The notes under the pieces were generated by a model. That model worked only from the letters and a program-made list of their open reading frames with translations. It had not been told where the DNA came from and did not search any database. The position numbers were made by a program, and so were the translations under genes. From assembly GCA_017444015.1 (NCBI GenBank), contig JAFSXN010000010.1, positions 1 to 37,745 on the forward strand: a stretch of 37,745 nt of DNA, written 5' to 3'. This document shows positions 7,856 through 16,930 of the stretch, in pieces (position 1 is the stretch's first letter; every line of letters starts with the position of its first letter). This DNA is from Lachnospiraceae bacterium. Its GTDB lineage: Bacteria; Bacillota; Clostridia; Lachnospirales; Lachnospiraceae.

Positions 7856-9641
7856 TTTTTACGATCTTATACTCATCATATCCGCACTTTGTATCGAGAT
7901 ACTCCGCGTCATATCCGCCGCCGTAATGCTCGTTCAGATAGGTCAGCTTCTCCCTGATAAAGATATTATCCGCGACGATAACGTTCTCATCCGCTCCCGC
8001 AAGCGTCCGGAAAGGGTTTTCATAACCGAAACGGTTCACGACTCCGTCGGTGATCGGCGAATTCACATACCAGCTCGAGATAAAGACCAGATTGTCAAGG
8101 CTTCCCTCCGGACAGGGCCTTAGAACATCATATTTCCAGGCATTCTGAAAGGTAAAGGAATCGATCACAAACAGCTTGTCCTTATGCTCCGCCGTATAGG
8201 CAATATATCCGTTATAGTCATTCTCCGTCCGCTTATGGCTTTCGTAGTCCAGCCGATCCTTCATCAGAACCGGGCAGACGGAGATCGCAATCAGAAAGGC
8301 TGCAAGTAAGAGCTCTCCCGTATAGGAGGGGGCCGTCCTTTCCTCAGACCCTGTTTCAGAATCAAAGGTCCGGCAGCTGCTGTCTTGCTCCGATGCAGTT
8401 ACCGCGAATTCATAGATAAAGCAGAACAGCATCGCGATCAGCGTCGCGTATACGATCCGATGGGTCCAGCGGCCGCTGTACTGATAATAGGTAAGGATAG
8501 CAAAAAGCGCGGCCAGGCTGAGCGCCAGATACAGAAGGGCAGTTTTATCCAGAGGCTTATGAGCCCGGCAAACCGCCAGCAAGACCAGCAGAAAGAAAAA
8601 GACCGCCGCTCCCAGAAAAACCGGGTTCATGATCAGGATATCGTCATAAATATGCTTCCCATAGGCCTTGAGCATCGTCAGATCAAAGGCTCTGGGCTCT
8701 GCCGCCGCAAGGATCGCCTTCATCTTCTCGACCGTAAGGATCGTATTGTCCGAAAACTGCCAGGTCATATAGATCAGAGCGTCGTTTTCGGAGATATCCC
8801 ATACCTCCGACAGCCAGTCCGCCACCTGCTCATTGTTGTAGTCCATCAGGTCATAGCGGTAATCGATCAGTTTCGTCCTGGTCTCGCTGTAATCCATATA
8901 GGCAGACCAGACCGGATCATTCCCGTAGAGCTTCGCATTATAAATAAGGAAGCAAAGGATAATGACAAAGGCCGACGCAAAGGCACGGACATACAAAAAA
9001 AGTACCCGGAAAAAACGCGAGGACCCACCGAAGGCAGCCTCCTCCCCTTCCTGCGCTGACTCTTTCCGAAGCTTTCTGTAAAATTCCGAAAGAAACAGCA
9101 CAAAGGCAAAGATACTCGCCAAGAAGAAGGAATTATCCCGAAGCAGCGCCCCGAAGATCAGGAGGATACTTCCAAAAATGAGATAGCCCCTGCTTTTTTT
9201 CCGTACATAATGCAGGATCCCGATATATCCCGCTATGCTCGCTGCAACCGCCGTCTTCGTATACTGAAGCGAGACGTAGAGCTCAAAAAACGAGGCCAGA
9301 ACCGTAAGGAAAGCGATCAGCCTTCCGTTTTTGTAATCGCAGAGGACCCTTGTAATCAGGCAGAGCGCCGCAAAGCTCAGGATATACTGTAACAGACAGT
9401 ACCACCGAAATCCGGGCAGCAGCCCATACAAAAGCCGCAGCAGACACCCATAGGCGTAATTGATATACATTAAATGCGGCTCTCTCTGTCCGAAAGCCCC
9501 CTCCGCGATCATCGCCAGGTAGGTATCATCGTTTTCCTCAAAGTACGGCTGAAACAGCGTAAAGGATAAAATAAGCGCGCAGAGATTTACCACAAGAGTA
9601 TAAACCGCCGGTTTTTTCAGCCATTCAAGGACCCGCTTCAT
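7839..9641 (-). CDS. large polytopic membrane protein, GT-C-like glycosyltransferase candidate
   Basis: A 600-residue protein with about ten to twelve hydrophobic helices and a soluble C-terminal tail of about 130 residues. The first outside loop follows the first helix directly and carries an acidic motif at residues 36-39 (ENDD), followed by TYLAMIAEG. This is the position of the catalytic Asp/Glu in GT-C-fold membrane glycosyltransferases. No exact family is recognised, and sugar and acceptor are unknown. The ATG overlaps the stop codon of the YfhO-type gene (ATGA), and its own end overlaps the next gene by 17 bases, so these genes are translated as a coupled block. Alternative: a polymerase- or ligase-like protein of surface polysaccharide assembly. 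Confidence 0.78.
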   Translation of the reverse strand: MKRVLEWLKKPAVYTLVVNLCALILSFTLFQPYFEENDDTYLAMIAEGAFGQREPHLMYINYAYGCLLRLLYGLLPGFRWYCLLQYILSFAALCLITRVLCDYKNGRLIAFLTVLASFFELYVSLQYTKTAVAASIAGYIGILHYVRKKSRGYLIFGSILLIFGALLRDNSFFLASIFAFVLFLSEFYRKLRKESAQEGEEAAFGGSSRFFRVLFLYVRAFASAFVIILCFLIYNAKLYGNDPVWSAYMDYSETRTKLIDYRYDLMDYNNEQVADWLSEVWDISENDALIYMTWQFSDNTILTVEKMKAILAAAEPRAFDLTMLKAYGKHIYDDILIMNPVFLGAAVFFFLLVLLAVCRAHKPLDKTALLYLALSLAALFAILTYYQYSGRWTHRIVYATLIAMLFCFIYEFAVTASEQDSSCRTFDSETGSEERTAPSYTGELLLAAFLIAISVCPVLMKDRLDYESHKRTENDYNGYIAYTAEHKDKLFVIDSFTFQNAWKYDVLRPCPEGSLDNLVFISSWYVNSPITDGVVNRFGYENPFRTLAGADENVIVADNIFIREKLTYLNEHYGGGYDAEYLDTKCGYDEYKIVKNDNSR

Positions 9642-12559
9642 CGATAGACCACCGCCGCTATGAGAGGGATCAGGTACATCGCAAGGAAGACCACCGCAAA
9701 GAGCGCCAGATAAAGAGGTGTCATGAAACCTTCGGCTTTCCTGCTCACCTGATCTACTTCGTCTTCTATGATCTTTATATTCTGCTTCCGGATGATCAGA
9801 TTCGCGATATATACCGCAAGACTCATCAAGGAGATCACAATCCCGATCCCCATCCCGCTCGGGAAAAACTTCAGTGTATAGGTATTTATGCCGCTGTAGA
9901 GCGGGATCGCCGTAAACAGTCCGCTGTACGAATAAAGGATATCCGACTTCTTATTATTGACCCGAAGGCTCCATCCGTCGTCATAGGCGACAGGGAGCAG
10001 CATGACCGTACTTCCCGCGGCCTCCGGAACATCCGCCGTAAACGTCAGTGTATTCTTTCCCGCTTTTACAAAATCCCCGGGATAATCCGCGTAGCTGTCA
10101 CAGAGGGCGTTAAGCTTCCCCAGGTCGAGCTCGGAGATATTGACGGGATATTCCTCCCCCAGCTCGAAATAGGTATCAACGACCACCGTCACGCTCTCGT
10201 CCTCGAAGGTCCCAAGGCAGACCAGATTATTGTTGAAATGCGCGGGGTAAAGGATATTGAGGGGATCTCCGATGGTCGGGACCGGGACAGCCCTGCTCTC
10301 CTCGCCGATGACCGTGATCGTCATATCCGCGTCTTCCTTGTCATAGTTTCCCGTATTCAGGTAGAGCGCCTTTTTCCCCGTGACCGTTTTATTTAAGACC
10401 GAACGCTTGACGATAACTCCCTGCGCGTCCAGCGCGACATCCGTGATAAACTGCGCCGTCTCGTCGACCAGCTGCCCCTTTCGGACGATAAAGCTGCTGA
10501 TCTCCTGCTCATATTCGGTATCCGCCCCGGTCAGAGAACGGTACATCTGATTCTGAAGGTTCACGACATCCCGGTTCTCCAGCTCCGAGTCAAACATGGC
10601 ACTGGCATAGACCGGGACCCCAAAGGGCAGCGTATAGCGGCATTTATACCAGGTATAATCCATCGTCTCCCCGGTCAGATGATTGATCACGATCGGAGCG
10701 GTATCTACCGGCTCATACAGCTCCTCATCTAAAGGTACGGCGCTCACGACATCCCGGATCCCAAGCAGAGCGTCGGTAAAGGCTGTTCCCCCCGCATCCA
10801 GGATCCTGGTATACTCCGTCGTATAGCCCCACTCCCCCGCCGACTTCTGTAAAGAGGGCGAGATCATATGCGTCCAGTTTGTCAAAGCGGAGCGCTCCAG
10901 AACAAAACCATAGTTGGAATTCAGGCTTTCATCCGGATTCTTGATCCGGACCAGTACCCCCTCCTCAAGCTCAAAGGCCTTTCTTAACTGCCTGCAGATC
11001 CGGATATACTCTCCCTCCTGCTCCGGCTCCTCTCCGTAGCCGGTCACAAAATCCGGCTCCCCATACATCAGAAAGCCGTAGCTTAAGAGCTCAAAGCAGA
11101 GCAGGATCAGACAGAGGGAATAATGGATTCCCTTTTTCCACAGCAGGATCAGGGTATAGCCGATAAAGCAGAGGACCATCAAAAGCGCTGTGATATGAAA
11201 AACCGTACGCAGCTGCATCCCCGGGTGCCTCTTGTACAAAAGGGCAAAAGCGCCAAACAGGATCACGGAAACAACGATCCCGGGCAGGGCTGACGGTTCG
11301 ATGCCCATGATCATCCCGCTCCCGTTACTTTCCGTACTGTGACTACGGTCAGCATCTGAAGGTATCTCTTTCGTATCCTCTTTTTCGGGAGCAGGATCCT
11401 CCGTTATGGTTATCATGACCGGTTTTGCTTCCGCTTCTTTCTTTCTCGTAAATAGCCTCTCCGCATACATTCCCGCCAGACTTGCCACAGAAAAAGAGAT
11501 GATAAATCCGTTTCGTATCGGATATTGAACATAAGAGCCGAAGTGCCATATCAGATTGACGCTCTCCAACACCAGCTCTAAGAGCATCAAAAACAGCAGC
11601 CCTACGGAAAAGAAGCGAAGTCTTCTGCTCCGTACGCGGATCCATCCGACAAAGATGACCGCGGCCGCAAAGGACAGATTGAACAGGGAAAACCATCTCG
11701 TCGTATAAGCCGGCGTCACCGTCTTTATGATCGAAAGATACTGCCCGACTGCCCCCATTCCACCGCTTCCGTTCTCAAACCGGGCGGAGGAAAGGGTCTG
11801 GATCAGCTGAGGGACGACGATAAAGGAGGACAGCGTAATCCCCAGTACCGTCGCAAAGCCAAATTCCAGGATATAATGCCGCTTCCGCTTTTTGGGAGCA
11901 ACGAAGATCTTTTCCGTCACGAGTCTGAGCCCTGTATACAAAAACAGGAACAGTAGGATCATGATCCCCAGATAATAGCTGTTGATCAGGGTAAGAGCCA
12001 GAGCGATCACGTATCCTTTCGTATTTCCGCTCTCCATCATCCGGTCGTAAAAAAACATGATGACCGGAAGCATAACAGCGATATCCATCCACTGATTCGT
12101 AATATAGAGCATCAGCACAAAACCTGAAAAGGCATATCCGACAGACAGAAACAGTTCAAAGAAGTACGGGGTCTCATAGGTCTTATGCAGATAAAAATAC
12201 ATGGTAAAGGTCATTGCGAGGAGCTTTATGAGATGAAAGATTGAAAGGCTCTCCAGCAGATAATTTCTCGGAATGAATAAAAAGAAAAGGTTGAAGAGGC
12301 TGAAATTGCTGCAGCCGGAGGTGGACATCGTCATATTTACGCCGAGGGCGGAATAGAAGCTGTAGAAAAAGCCGGTCTTAGCGTGCAGCATATCATAGAC
12401 ATGGTAGTAAAACGCCGCGATCTGCTGCGCCATGTCATAGTAATCGATCGTATTGCTGCCAAACGGAAAAATGCGTTTCACGCACAGGATGCTCAGATAG
12501 ATCACAAGCGTGACAAACATCGGGATCAGATATTTTTGCTGTTCCTTATTAATCTTCAT
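9638..12559 (-). CDS. YfhO family membrane protein (probable GT-C glycosyltransferase)
   Basis: Large integral membrane protein of the YfhO type. Known members in Firmicutes decorate lipoteichoic or wall polymers with sugars taken from a lipid carrier outside the cell. It has 973 residues, in the family range of 850-1000. Hydrophobic helices fill about residues 10-500, interrupted by a charged cytoplasmic loop near 380-410. Residues 500-890 form a large soluble extracytoplasmic region, and helices return at the C-terminus (about 900-970). The first outside loop holds acidic residues D39 and D42 (NTIDYYDMAQQ), a YfhO hallmark. GGGAAGAG lies just before the ATG. It follows the deacetylase gene by 22 bases. 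The transferred sugar is unknown. Confidence 0.88.
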   Translation of the reverse strand: MKINKEQQKYLIPMFVTLVIYLSILCVKRIFPFGSNTIDYYDMAQQIAAFYYHVYDMLHAKTGFFYSFYSALGVNMTMSTSGCSNFSLFNLFFLFIPRNYLLESLSIFHLIKLLAMTFTMYFYLHKTYETPYFFELFLSVGYAFSGFVLMLYITNQWMDIAVMLPVIMFFYDRMMESGNTKGYVIALALTLINSYYLGIMILLFLFLYTGLRLVTEKIFVAPKKRKRHYILEFGFATVLGITLSSFIVVPQLIQTLSSARFENGSGGMGAVGQYLSIIKTVTPAYTTRWFSLFNLSFAAAVIFVGWIRVRSRRLRFFSVGLLFLMLLELVLESVNLIWHFGSYVQYPIRNGFIISFSVASLAGMYAERLFTRKKEAEAKPVMITITEDPAPEKEDTKEIPSDADRSHSTESNGSGMIMGIEPSALPGIVVSVILFGAFALLYKRHPGMQLRTVFHITALLMVLCFIGYTLILLWKKGIHYSLCLILLCFELLSYGFLMYGEPDFVTGYGEEPEQEGEYIRICRQLRKAFELEEGVLVRIKNPDESLNSNYGFVLERSALTNWTHMISPSLQKSAGEWGYTTEYTRILDAGGTAFTDALLGIRDVVSAVPLDEELYEPVDTAPIVINHLTGETMDYTWYKCRYTLPFGVPVYASAMFDSELENRDVVNLQNQMYRSLTGADTEYEQEISSFIVRKGQLVDETAQFITDVALDAQGVIVKRSVLNKTVTGKKALYLNTGNYDKEDADMTITVIGEESRAVPVPTIGDPLNILYPAHFNNNLVCLGTFEDESVTVVVDTYFELGEEYPVNISELDLGKLNALCDSYADYPGDFVKAGKNTLTFTADVPEAAGSTVMLLPVAYDDGWSLRVNNKKSDILYSYSGLFTAIPLYSGINTYTLKFFPSGMGIGIVISLMSLAVYIANLIIRKQNIKIIEDEVDQVSRKAEGFMTPLYLALFAVVFLAMYLIPLIAAVVYR

Positions 12560-12581
12560 ACTCTTCCCACGAATTATTTTT

Positions 12582-13325
12582 TCACGATCTCAACAGAAGC
12601 TCCTCTTCCATCGGAACCTCCGTATCCGTAAGTACCCCCTCCCGATACATCGGATGGACCATGATCTCGACCTCTTTTTCTTCAAAGAGCGCCCTGCAGA
12701 CCTTCGGATCGCCGCCGGTATAACCGACAAGATCGGCATATCCGCCAAACAGCTCGGAGGTCTGTTTGCAGAGCTTTTTTATACTCCTATTATACCAGAG
12801 CTTATACGCCCTGTTCAAAACATTTCCGCCCCGGTAAAGGTTTCTGCTGAGACGGATATAGGAAAACCGGTATTCTCTGCCAAGGACCTTAAGCGCCTGA
12901 TAGACCGGAAGATTCGTATGTACATGATGATGCGAATCAATATGCAGCTTAAAGAAACCCAGTTCAAGATATCTGGTAAGCTGCGCCCGAAACTCTTCGG
13001 TGATCTGCTCGATCGTCAGAGAATCCATATACAGCCGGTATTTTGTATTGTGATAAAAGGCCTGATTGAAGCTCCCGTCCGCGGAGCAGATCAGGGGATT
13101 TTGGCGGATCGGCTGACTCAAGGGCATTCCCTCCGTCAGATTCAGATGCAGCCCGACCTGCCCCGCAAATCCTTTTTTCTTCGCAAGCTCCGCCGCCTCC
13201 GTCGCCCTCGGCATATTTGCCATCAGCGTCGTATGCGTGACATACCCCTTTTCAAAGGCTTCCGCGATGGCAAGATTGATTTCTCTGTCCTTGCCGAAGT
13301 CATCCGCATTAATTAATACTGCCAT
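12582..13325 (-). CDS. YdjC/ChbG family carbohydrate deacetylase
   Basis: Metal-dependent deacetylase of the YdjC/ChbG/HpnK type, which removes N-acetyl groups from amino sugars such as chito-oligosaccharides or lipid-linked GlcNAc. Evidence: NADDFG at residues 6-11 (metal-binding Asp), GLHLNLTEG near residue 60, and the histidine-rich HIDSHHHVH near 127 (metal and catalytic His). The 247 residues fit the family. No signal peptide, so it acts in the cytoplasm. Between a nucleotide-sugar dehydrogenase and a YfhO protein, a job in making or tailoring a lipid-linked amino sugar for an envelope polymer fits better than chitin use (inference). The short AT-rich gap before the ATG shows no clear ribosome-binding site, so it may depend on translation of the upstream gene. 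Confidence 0.88.
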   Translation of the reverse strand: MAVLINADDFGKDREINLAIAEAFEKGYVTHTTLMANMPRATEAAELAKKKGFAGQVGLHLNLTEGMPLSQPIRQNPLICSADGSFNQAFYHNTKYRLYMDSLTIEQITEEFRAQLTRYLELGFFKLHIDSHHHVHTNLPVYQALKVLGREYRFSYIRLSRNLYRGGNVLNRAYKLWYNRSIKKLCKQTSELFGGYADLVGYTGGDPKVCRALFEEKEVEIMVHPMYREGVLTDTEVPMEEELLLRS

Positions 13326-13347
13326 TATTATATAACTTTATACTTAT

Positions 13348-14667
13348 TTATAATCTCCAATAGAGATACCCTGCCGTTTCGACCTCTCTCCGGTCTAAGA
13401 TCGACTTGACATCTATGATCACCTTTCCGGAATTCTCCCCGGCTGTAAAAAAGCCGTCCCAGGCGGCAAGGGTCCGCTCCCTGTACTCCTTGTGGGCGAC
13501 GCTTAGAACGATACAGTCTGCGTCAAAGCCCTCTTCCTCTTTTGAAAGTTCATATCCGTAGGCCCTGGTCAGCTCCTCAGGATCGGCGTGACTGTCTAAG
13601 AGCACCGGCCGGATACCGTATTCCTCAAGGAACCGTACGATCTCGATCACCTTTGTATTTCTGACATCCGGGCAGTTTTCCTTGAAGGTCACTCCGAAGA
13701 AGACGACCTTTGCGTCCCGAACGTTCTTCCCGGACAATACCAGCTGTTTTACGATATTTTCCCCGACGAAATCCGGCATATCATCGTTGATCTGGCGGCC
13801 CGAGCTGATCAGCCTGGAATGATACCCGAGCCTCTCCGCCTCATAGATGAAATAGTAGGGATCCACGCCGATGCAGTGGCCTCCCACCAGACCCGGCCGA
13901 AAGCCTAAGGCGTTCCACTTGGTATCCATAGCATCGATGACCTCTCCGGTATCGATGCCCATTTTATCAAAGGCCATAGCCAGCTCGTTGATAAAGGCGA
14001 TATTGATATCCCTCTGGGAATTCTCGACGACCTTGGCCGCCTCCGCTACCTTGATCGAGGAAGCCCTGTGGACACCCGCCTCGATCACCAGCTCGTAGAT
14101 CGCCGCGATCTCCTCAAGGCTTTCCGGATCGCAGCCCGAAACGATCTTTTTGATGTTCTCCAGCCGATGAAGCTTATCCCCGGGATTGATCCGCTCCGGC
14201 GAATAGCCGATCTTAAAATCCCTGCCGCACGTTAAACCCGACTCTTTTTCAAGGATCGGGACGCAGATATCCTCGGTCACGCCGGGATATACGGTAGATT
14301 CGTAGACGACGATGGAGCCTTTTGACATATTCTGTCCGAGCAGCCTGCTCGCGCTCTCGACAGGATCAAGATCCGGCGTTTTATCCTGATTGACCGGCGT
14401 CGGAACGGCAACAATATAGAAATCCGCCTCTGAAAGCCTCGCAGGATCCGAGGTAAAGTCTACCGTCGTCTCCCGGATCGCCTCATCCCCGACCTCTCCC
14501 GTCGGGTCTATCCCGGCTTTATACTTTTTTATCTTTTCCTCATTCAGATCAAAGCCGATCACCTCAACCTTTTTCGCGAACGCCACAGCAATCGGCATTC
14601 CGACATAGCCCAAGCCTACCAGGGCCAGCTTCTTTTTTCTGTTTCTGATATCTTCAAATAAGCTCAT
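13348..14667 (-). CDS. nucleotide-sugar dehydrogenase (UDP-HexNAc dehydrogenase type, WbpO/TviB-like)
   Basis: Cytoplasmic NAD-dependent enzyme that oxidises C6 of a UDP-sugar to a uronic acid in two steps, giving an acidic precursor for surface polysaccharide. The N-terminus has the Rossmann motif GLGYVG (about residues 18-23) and family signatures such as PTPVNQDKTPDLDPV and STVYPG. The catalytic Cys is C265 in GGHCIGVDPYY. The HCIGVDPYY form points to the group acting on UDP-GlcNAc/GalNAc (or UDP-ManNAc) more than on UDP-glucose. I chose the ATG at 14667, which gives the family N-terminus MSLFEDI; GGGAGG lies 15 bases upstream, a little far. The open frame extends to 14730, but that leader looks unlike the family. 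First gene of the minus-strand glycan series. Confidence 0.9.
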   Translation of the reverse strand: MSLFEDIRNRKKKLALVGLGYVGMPIAVAFAKKVEVIGFDLNEEKIKKYKAGIDPTGEVGDEAIRETTVDFTSDPARLSEADFYIVAVPTPVNQDKTPDLDPVESASRLLGQNMSKGSIVVYESTVYPGVTEDICVPILEKESGLTCGRDFKIGYSPERINPGDKLHRLENIKKIVSGCDPESLEEIAAIYELVIEAGVHRASSIKVAEAAKVVENSQRDINIAFINELAMAFDKMGIDTGEVIDAMDTKWNALGFRPGLVGGHCIGVDPYYFIYEAERLGYHSRLISSGRQINDDMPDFVGENIVKQLVLSGKNVRDAKVVFFGVTFKENCPDVRNTKVIEIVRFLEEYGIRPVLLDSHADPEELTRAYGYELSKEEEGFDADCIVLSVAHKEYRERTLAAWDGFFTAGENSGKVIIDVKSILDRREVETAGYLYWRL

Positions 14668-14860
14668 GTGATCGCAAAGATTCCTCCCGATTCGTTGAAA
14701 AGTACCTTCAATTACGATATACTGGATCAATGTACGGAATTAAGGACTGAGTCAACCCTATTCTCTCTGATCCGGACATTTGAAAAATATCATACCATGA
14801 ATTCAGGGATTTTTCCATGTTTTCCATCCCGGGAACAATGATCCCTATGAAAAAACTATG

Positions 14861-14977
14861 TATCTGCCCAGTTACCCTGGGCAGATACGGCAGCCAGGGC
14901 AGCTTGCGCATTGGAAATGCCCTGGCTGCTTGGCCCCGATACTTCATTGGCACGCCACTCGCAAGTCTGCGAGCGGC
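14861..14977. repeat. three consecutive strong hairpins in the divergent intergenic region
   Basis: The 331-base spacer between the dehydrogenase gene (minus) and the next membrane-protein gene (plus) holds three perfect stems in a row. They are 11 bp at 14861-14871/14877-14887 (TATCTGCCCAG, loop 5), 12 bp at 14890-14901/14918-14929 (GCAGCCAGGGCA, loop 16), and 6 bp at 14958-14963/14968-14973 (CTCGCA, loop 4), the last extendable by GCC/GGC past one mismatch. No T-run follows on either strand, so terminators are unlikely. Candidates are a repetitive extragenic element, a structured leader of the plus-strand gene, or a MITE remnant. The rest of the spacer (14668-14860) shows no convincing promoter. 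Confidence 0.65.
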
Positions 14978-14998
14978 TGACTGAGCAGTTACAAAACT

Positions 14999-16873
14999 AT
15001 GCAGATTTTAAAAAAGAGCTTACCTTATATACTATTGCTTGCTGGAGCTTTCCTGCTAGGCGTTCGGGCGTTTTACAGCTTCTGCTGGTCCGACGAGTCC
15101 TTTTATTTTTCGACGGCCTACCGTTTCTATCAGGGAGACAGCATTTTTCAGCATGACTGGTTCCCAACGCAGCTGTCCGGCGTGATCCTTTTGCCCTTTC
15201 TGTCGGCCTATCTTGGGATTCACGGATCGATCGACGGGCTATTACTGTATTTCAGGCTGCTTTATCTGCTATTTTCCTTCTGCTCCTCCATCGCGGCCTA
15301 CCGGCTCTTAAAGGAGCATTTTGGGGAGCTTCCGGCTCTTTCCTCCGCTCTCTGCGTTCTGTTTTACGCTCATCTGAATATCGCGACCCTTTCCTACTAT
15401 ACGATCTCCGTTCAGTGCTTCTTTTTAGCCATGCTGCTGATCTATTACTGGGAAAAGCTCGGGTCCTGGAATAAAAAGGCTTCGAAAAACATACTGATCC
15501 TTGCGGGCTTCTTCTACGCCCTTTCCGTACTGGCCCTGCCGACCATGGCCGTGGGCTATGTACTGACCTCACTGCTTTTCGGGATCCTCCTTCTGTTTGC
15601 GGGACTTCGTCCCTCTGCTCAGCTTTCCGCCCGGATCAAAAAAGCAGAGCTTCTCTGGCTGTGGAAACATACTCTTCTCGGGATCCTGATCCCAGCGGTC
15701 TTGTTCTTTATATTTCTGCTTTTCAATGTTTCAATATCTGATTTCATACAAAATATTCCGTATGTACTTACCGATGAGGAGCATGGGACCAGCTTCGTCT
15801 ACCCGATGAAGAAATTTTTTATCGGTATCAATGAGGTCTATGGGAAATTCGCTTATCTTGGATACCTTCTGATCCTGATCTGTCCAGGGCTTGCTGTATG
15901 GAAGACGGCGCATGAGAAAAAGAAGCTGAAGCTCATACTGTTTGCTGTTGATATGCTCTTATTTGTCAGTTACTTTATCCTTGGCTTCGGACATACCGGC
16001 TATATCCAGACCGCGCTCTGCCTGACAGCTCTCCCGCTGTTCTTTCTGACAGAAAAACGGGATTACGCCGCCTTTTTTACCTTTTTTGTAAACGGAATGA
16101 TCTTTTCGTTAGTTTACAGCTATTCCTCCAATGGCTATCTCTATATCCTTGCCATGGGGCATTTCATCGCGAGTATCGCGGGAATAAAGTTTATCGTGGA
16201 TTTTTCAGGAGAATTCCGGGAAGAACAGGCAGCATACAGGGGAGCGGTAATCGCTGCCCGGCTGTTTTGCGCCCTGATCCTTCTGTCGGTGACGCTTACG
16301 ACCATGACGCTTCGGATCGTCAACATCTACCGGGATGCCCCCCTTTCCGCGCTCACCGGGAAAATAGAGGCCGGGCCGGCAAAGGGCCTGTATACAACAG
16401 AAAAACATCTGACGCAGTATAAAGAAGTCTACGAGACTCTGCTTGCTTACTGTCAGAGCGAAGACCTCCCGGATCCTGCTGCCAAAGACGATGAGCCTGT
16501 ATCCACTGAGGGCATGGCAGCTTCCCGGGAAGAGGAAGCAGGCGTCGGCTTGAATACTATCTTTATTTCAAAATTACTGCCCTGGGGATACTTATGCACA
16601 GACCTGCGCGTCGGCGCTCCGACCACCTGGCGGACCGAATTAGGGAGCGAGCGTCTGCGGGAATACTATGAGCTGAATCCCGACCGGATCCCGGAGCTGG
16701 TTCTTGTTCTGAACGATGAGTACGGGACCTACGATACCTGCGGCGACGTCGAGGCCGATCCGAACCCCAACGCGAAGGAGCTGCCCGAGGGCTTCCTGAC
16801 GGAATATATGAGGGAAAACAATTATGAAACGCAGGAGACTGCCTGCGGGATCCTATATAGAAAACCGCGGTAA
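14999..16873 (+). CDS. polytopic membrane protein, GT-C-like, unknown function
   Basis: A 624-residue protein with about eleven or twelve hydrophobic helices up to residue 450, then a soluble C-terminal domain of about 170 residues. The first outside loop after the first helix bears D32 and E33 (SDESFYFSTAYRFYQGD), the layout of GT-C membrane glycosyltransferases. The tail ends with a short motif (ETACGILYRK) of the type closing such proteins. No named family recognised. The ATG at 14999 is the first in frame after a stop; no clear ribosome-binding site precedes it. It is the only plus-strand gene in this membrane-protein region and converges with the next gene. It probably joins the same glycan pathway (inference). 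Confidence 0.75.
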   Translation: MQILKKSLPYILLLAGAFLLGVRAFYSFCWSDESFYFSTAYRFYQGDSIFQHDWFPTQLSGVILLPFLSAYLGIHGSIDGLLLYFRLLYLLFSFCSSIAAYRLLKEHFGELPALSSALCVLFYAHLNIATLSYYTISVQCFFLAMLLIYYWEKLGSWNKKASKNILILAGFFYALSVLALPTMAVGYVLTSLLFGILLLFAGLRPSAQLSARIKKAELLWLWKHTLLGILIPAVLFFIFLLFNVSISDFIQNIPYVLTDEEHGTSFVYPMKKFFIGINEVYGKFAYLGYLLILICPGLAVWKTAHEKKKLKLILFAVDMLLFVSYFILGFGHTGYIQTALCLTALPLFFLTEKRDYAAFFTFFVNGMIFSLVYSYSSNGYLYILAMGHFIASIAGIKFIVDFSGEFREEQAAYRGAVIAARLFCALILLSVTLTTMTLRIVNIYRDAPLSALTGKIEAGPAKGLYTTEKHLTQYKEVYETLLAYCQSEDLPDPAAKDDEPVSTEGMAASREEEAGVGLNTIFISKLLPWGYLCTDLRVGAPTTWRTELGSERLREYYELNPDRIPELVLVLNDEYGTYDTCGDVEADPNPNAKELPEGFLTEYMRENNYETQETACGILYRKPR

Positions 16874-16930
16874 GCTGTCAACGGTGGATCCCCGGATTGC
16901 TCATTCTGCGTGCTCCCAGGGCCTCCGAAA

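Noticed and set aside
8385-9059. 224-codon plus-strand frame within a membrane-protein gene
   Set aside because: Highly charged shadow of a hydrophobic protein, lying wholly inside a well-supported gene.
12510-13316. 268-codon plus-strand frame over the deacetylase gene
   Set aside because: The minus strand encodes a clear YdjC/ChbG protein with its metal motifs; the plus-strand frame has no family features or ribosome-binding site.
14668-14760. TTGACT upstream of the nucleotide-sugar dehydrogenase as a promoter
   Set aside because: No acceptable -10 box at 16-18 bases; I could not define the promoter of this operon.
14911-15156. 81-codon plus-strand frame over the hairpins at 14.9 kb
   Set aside because: It translates the hairpin element and then runs in another frame of a supported membrane-protein gene.
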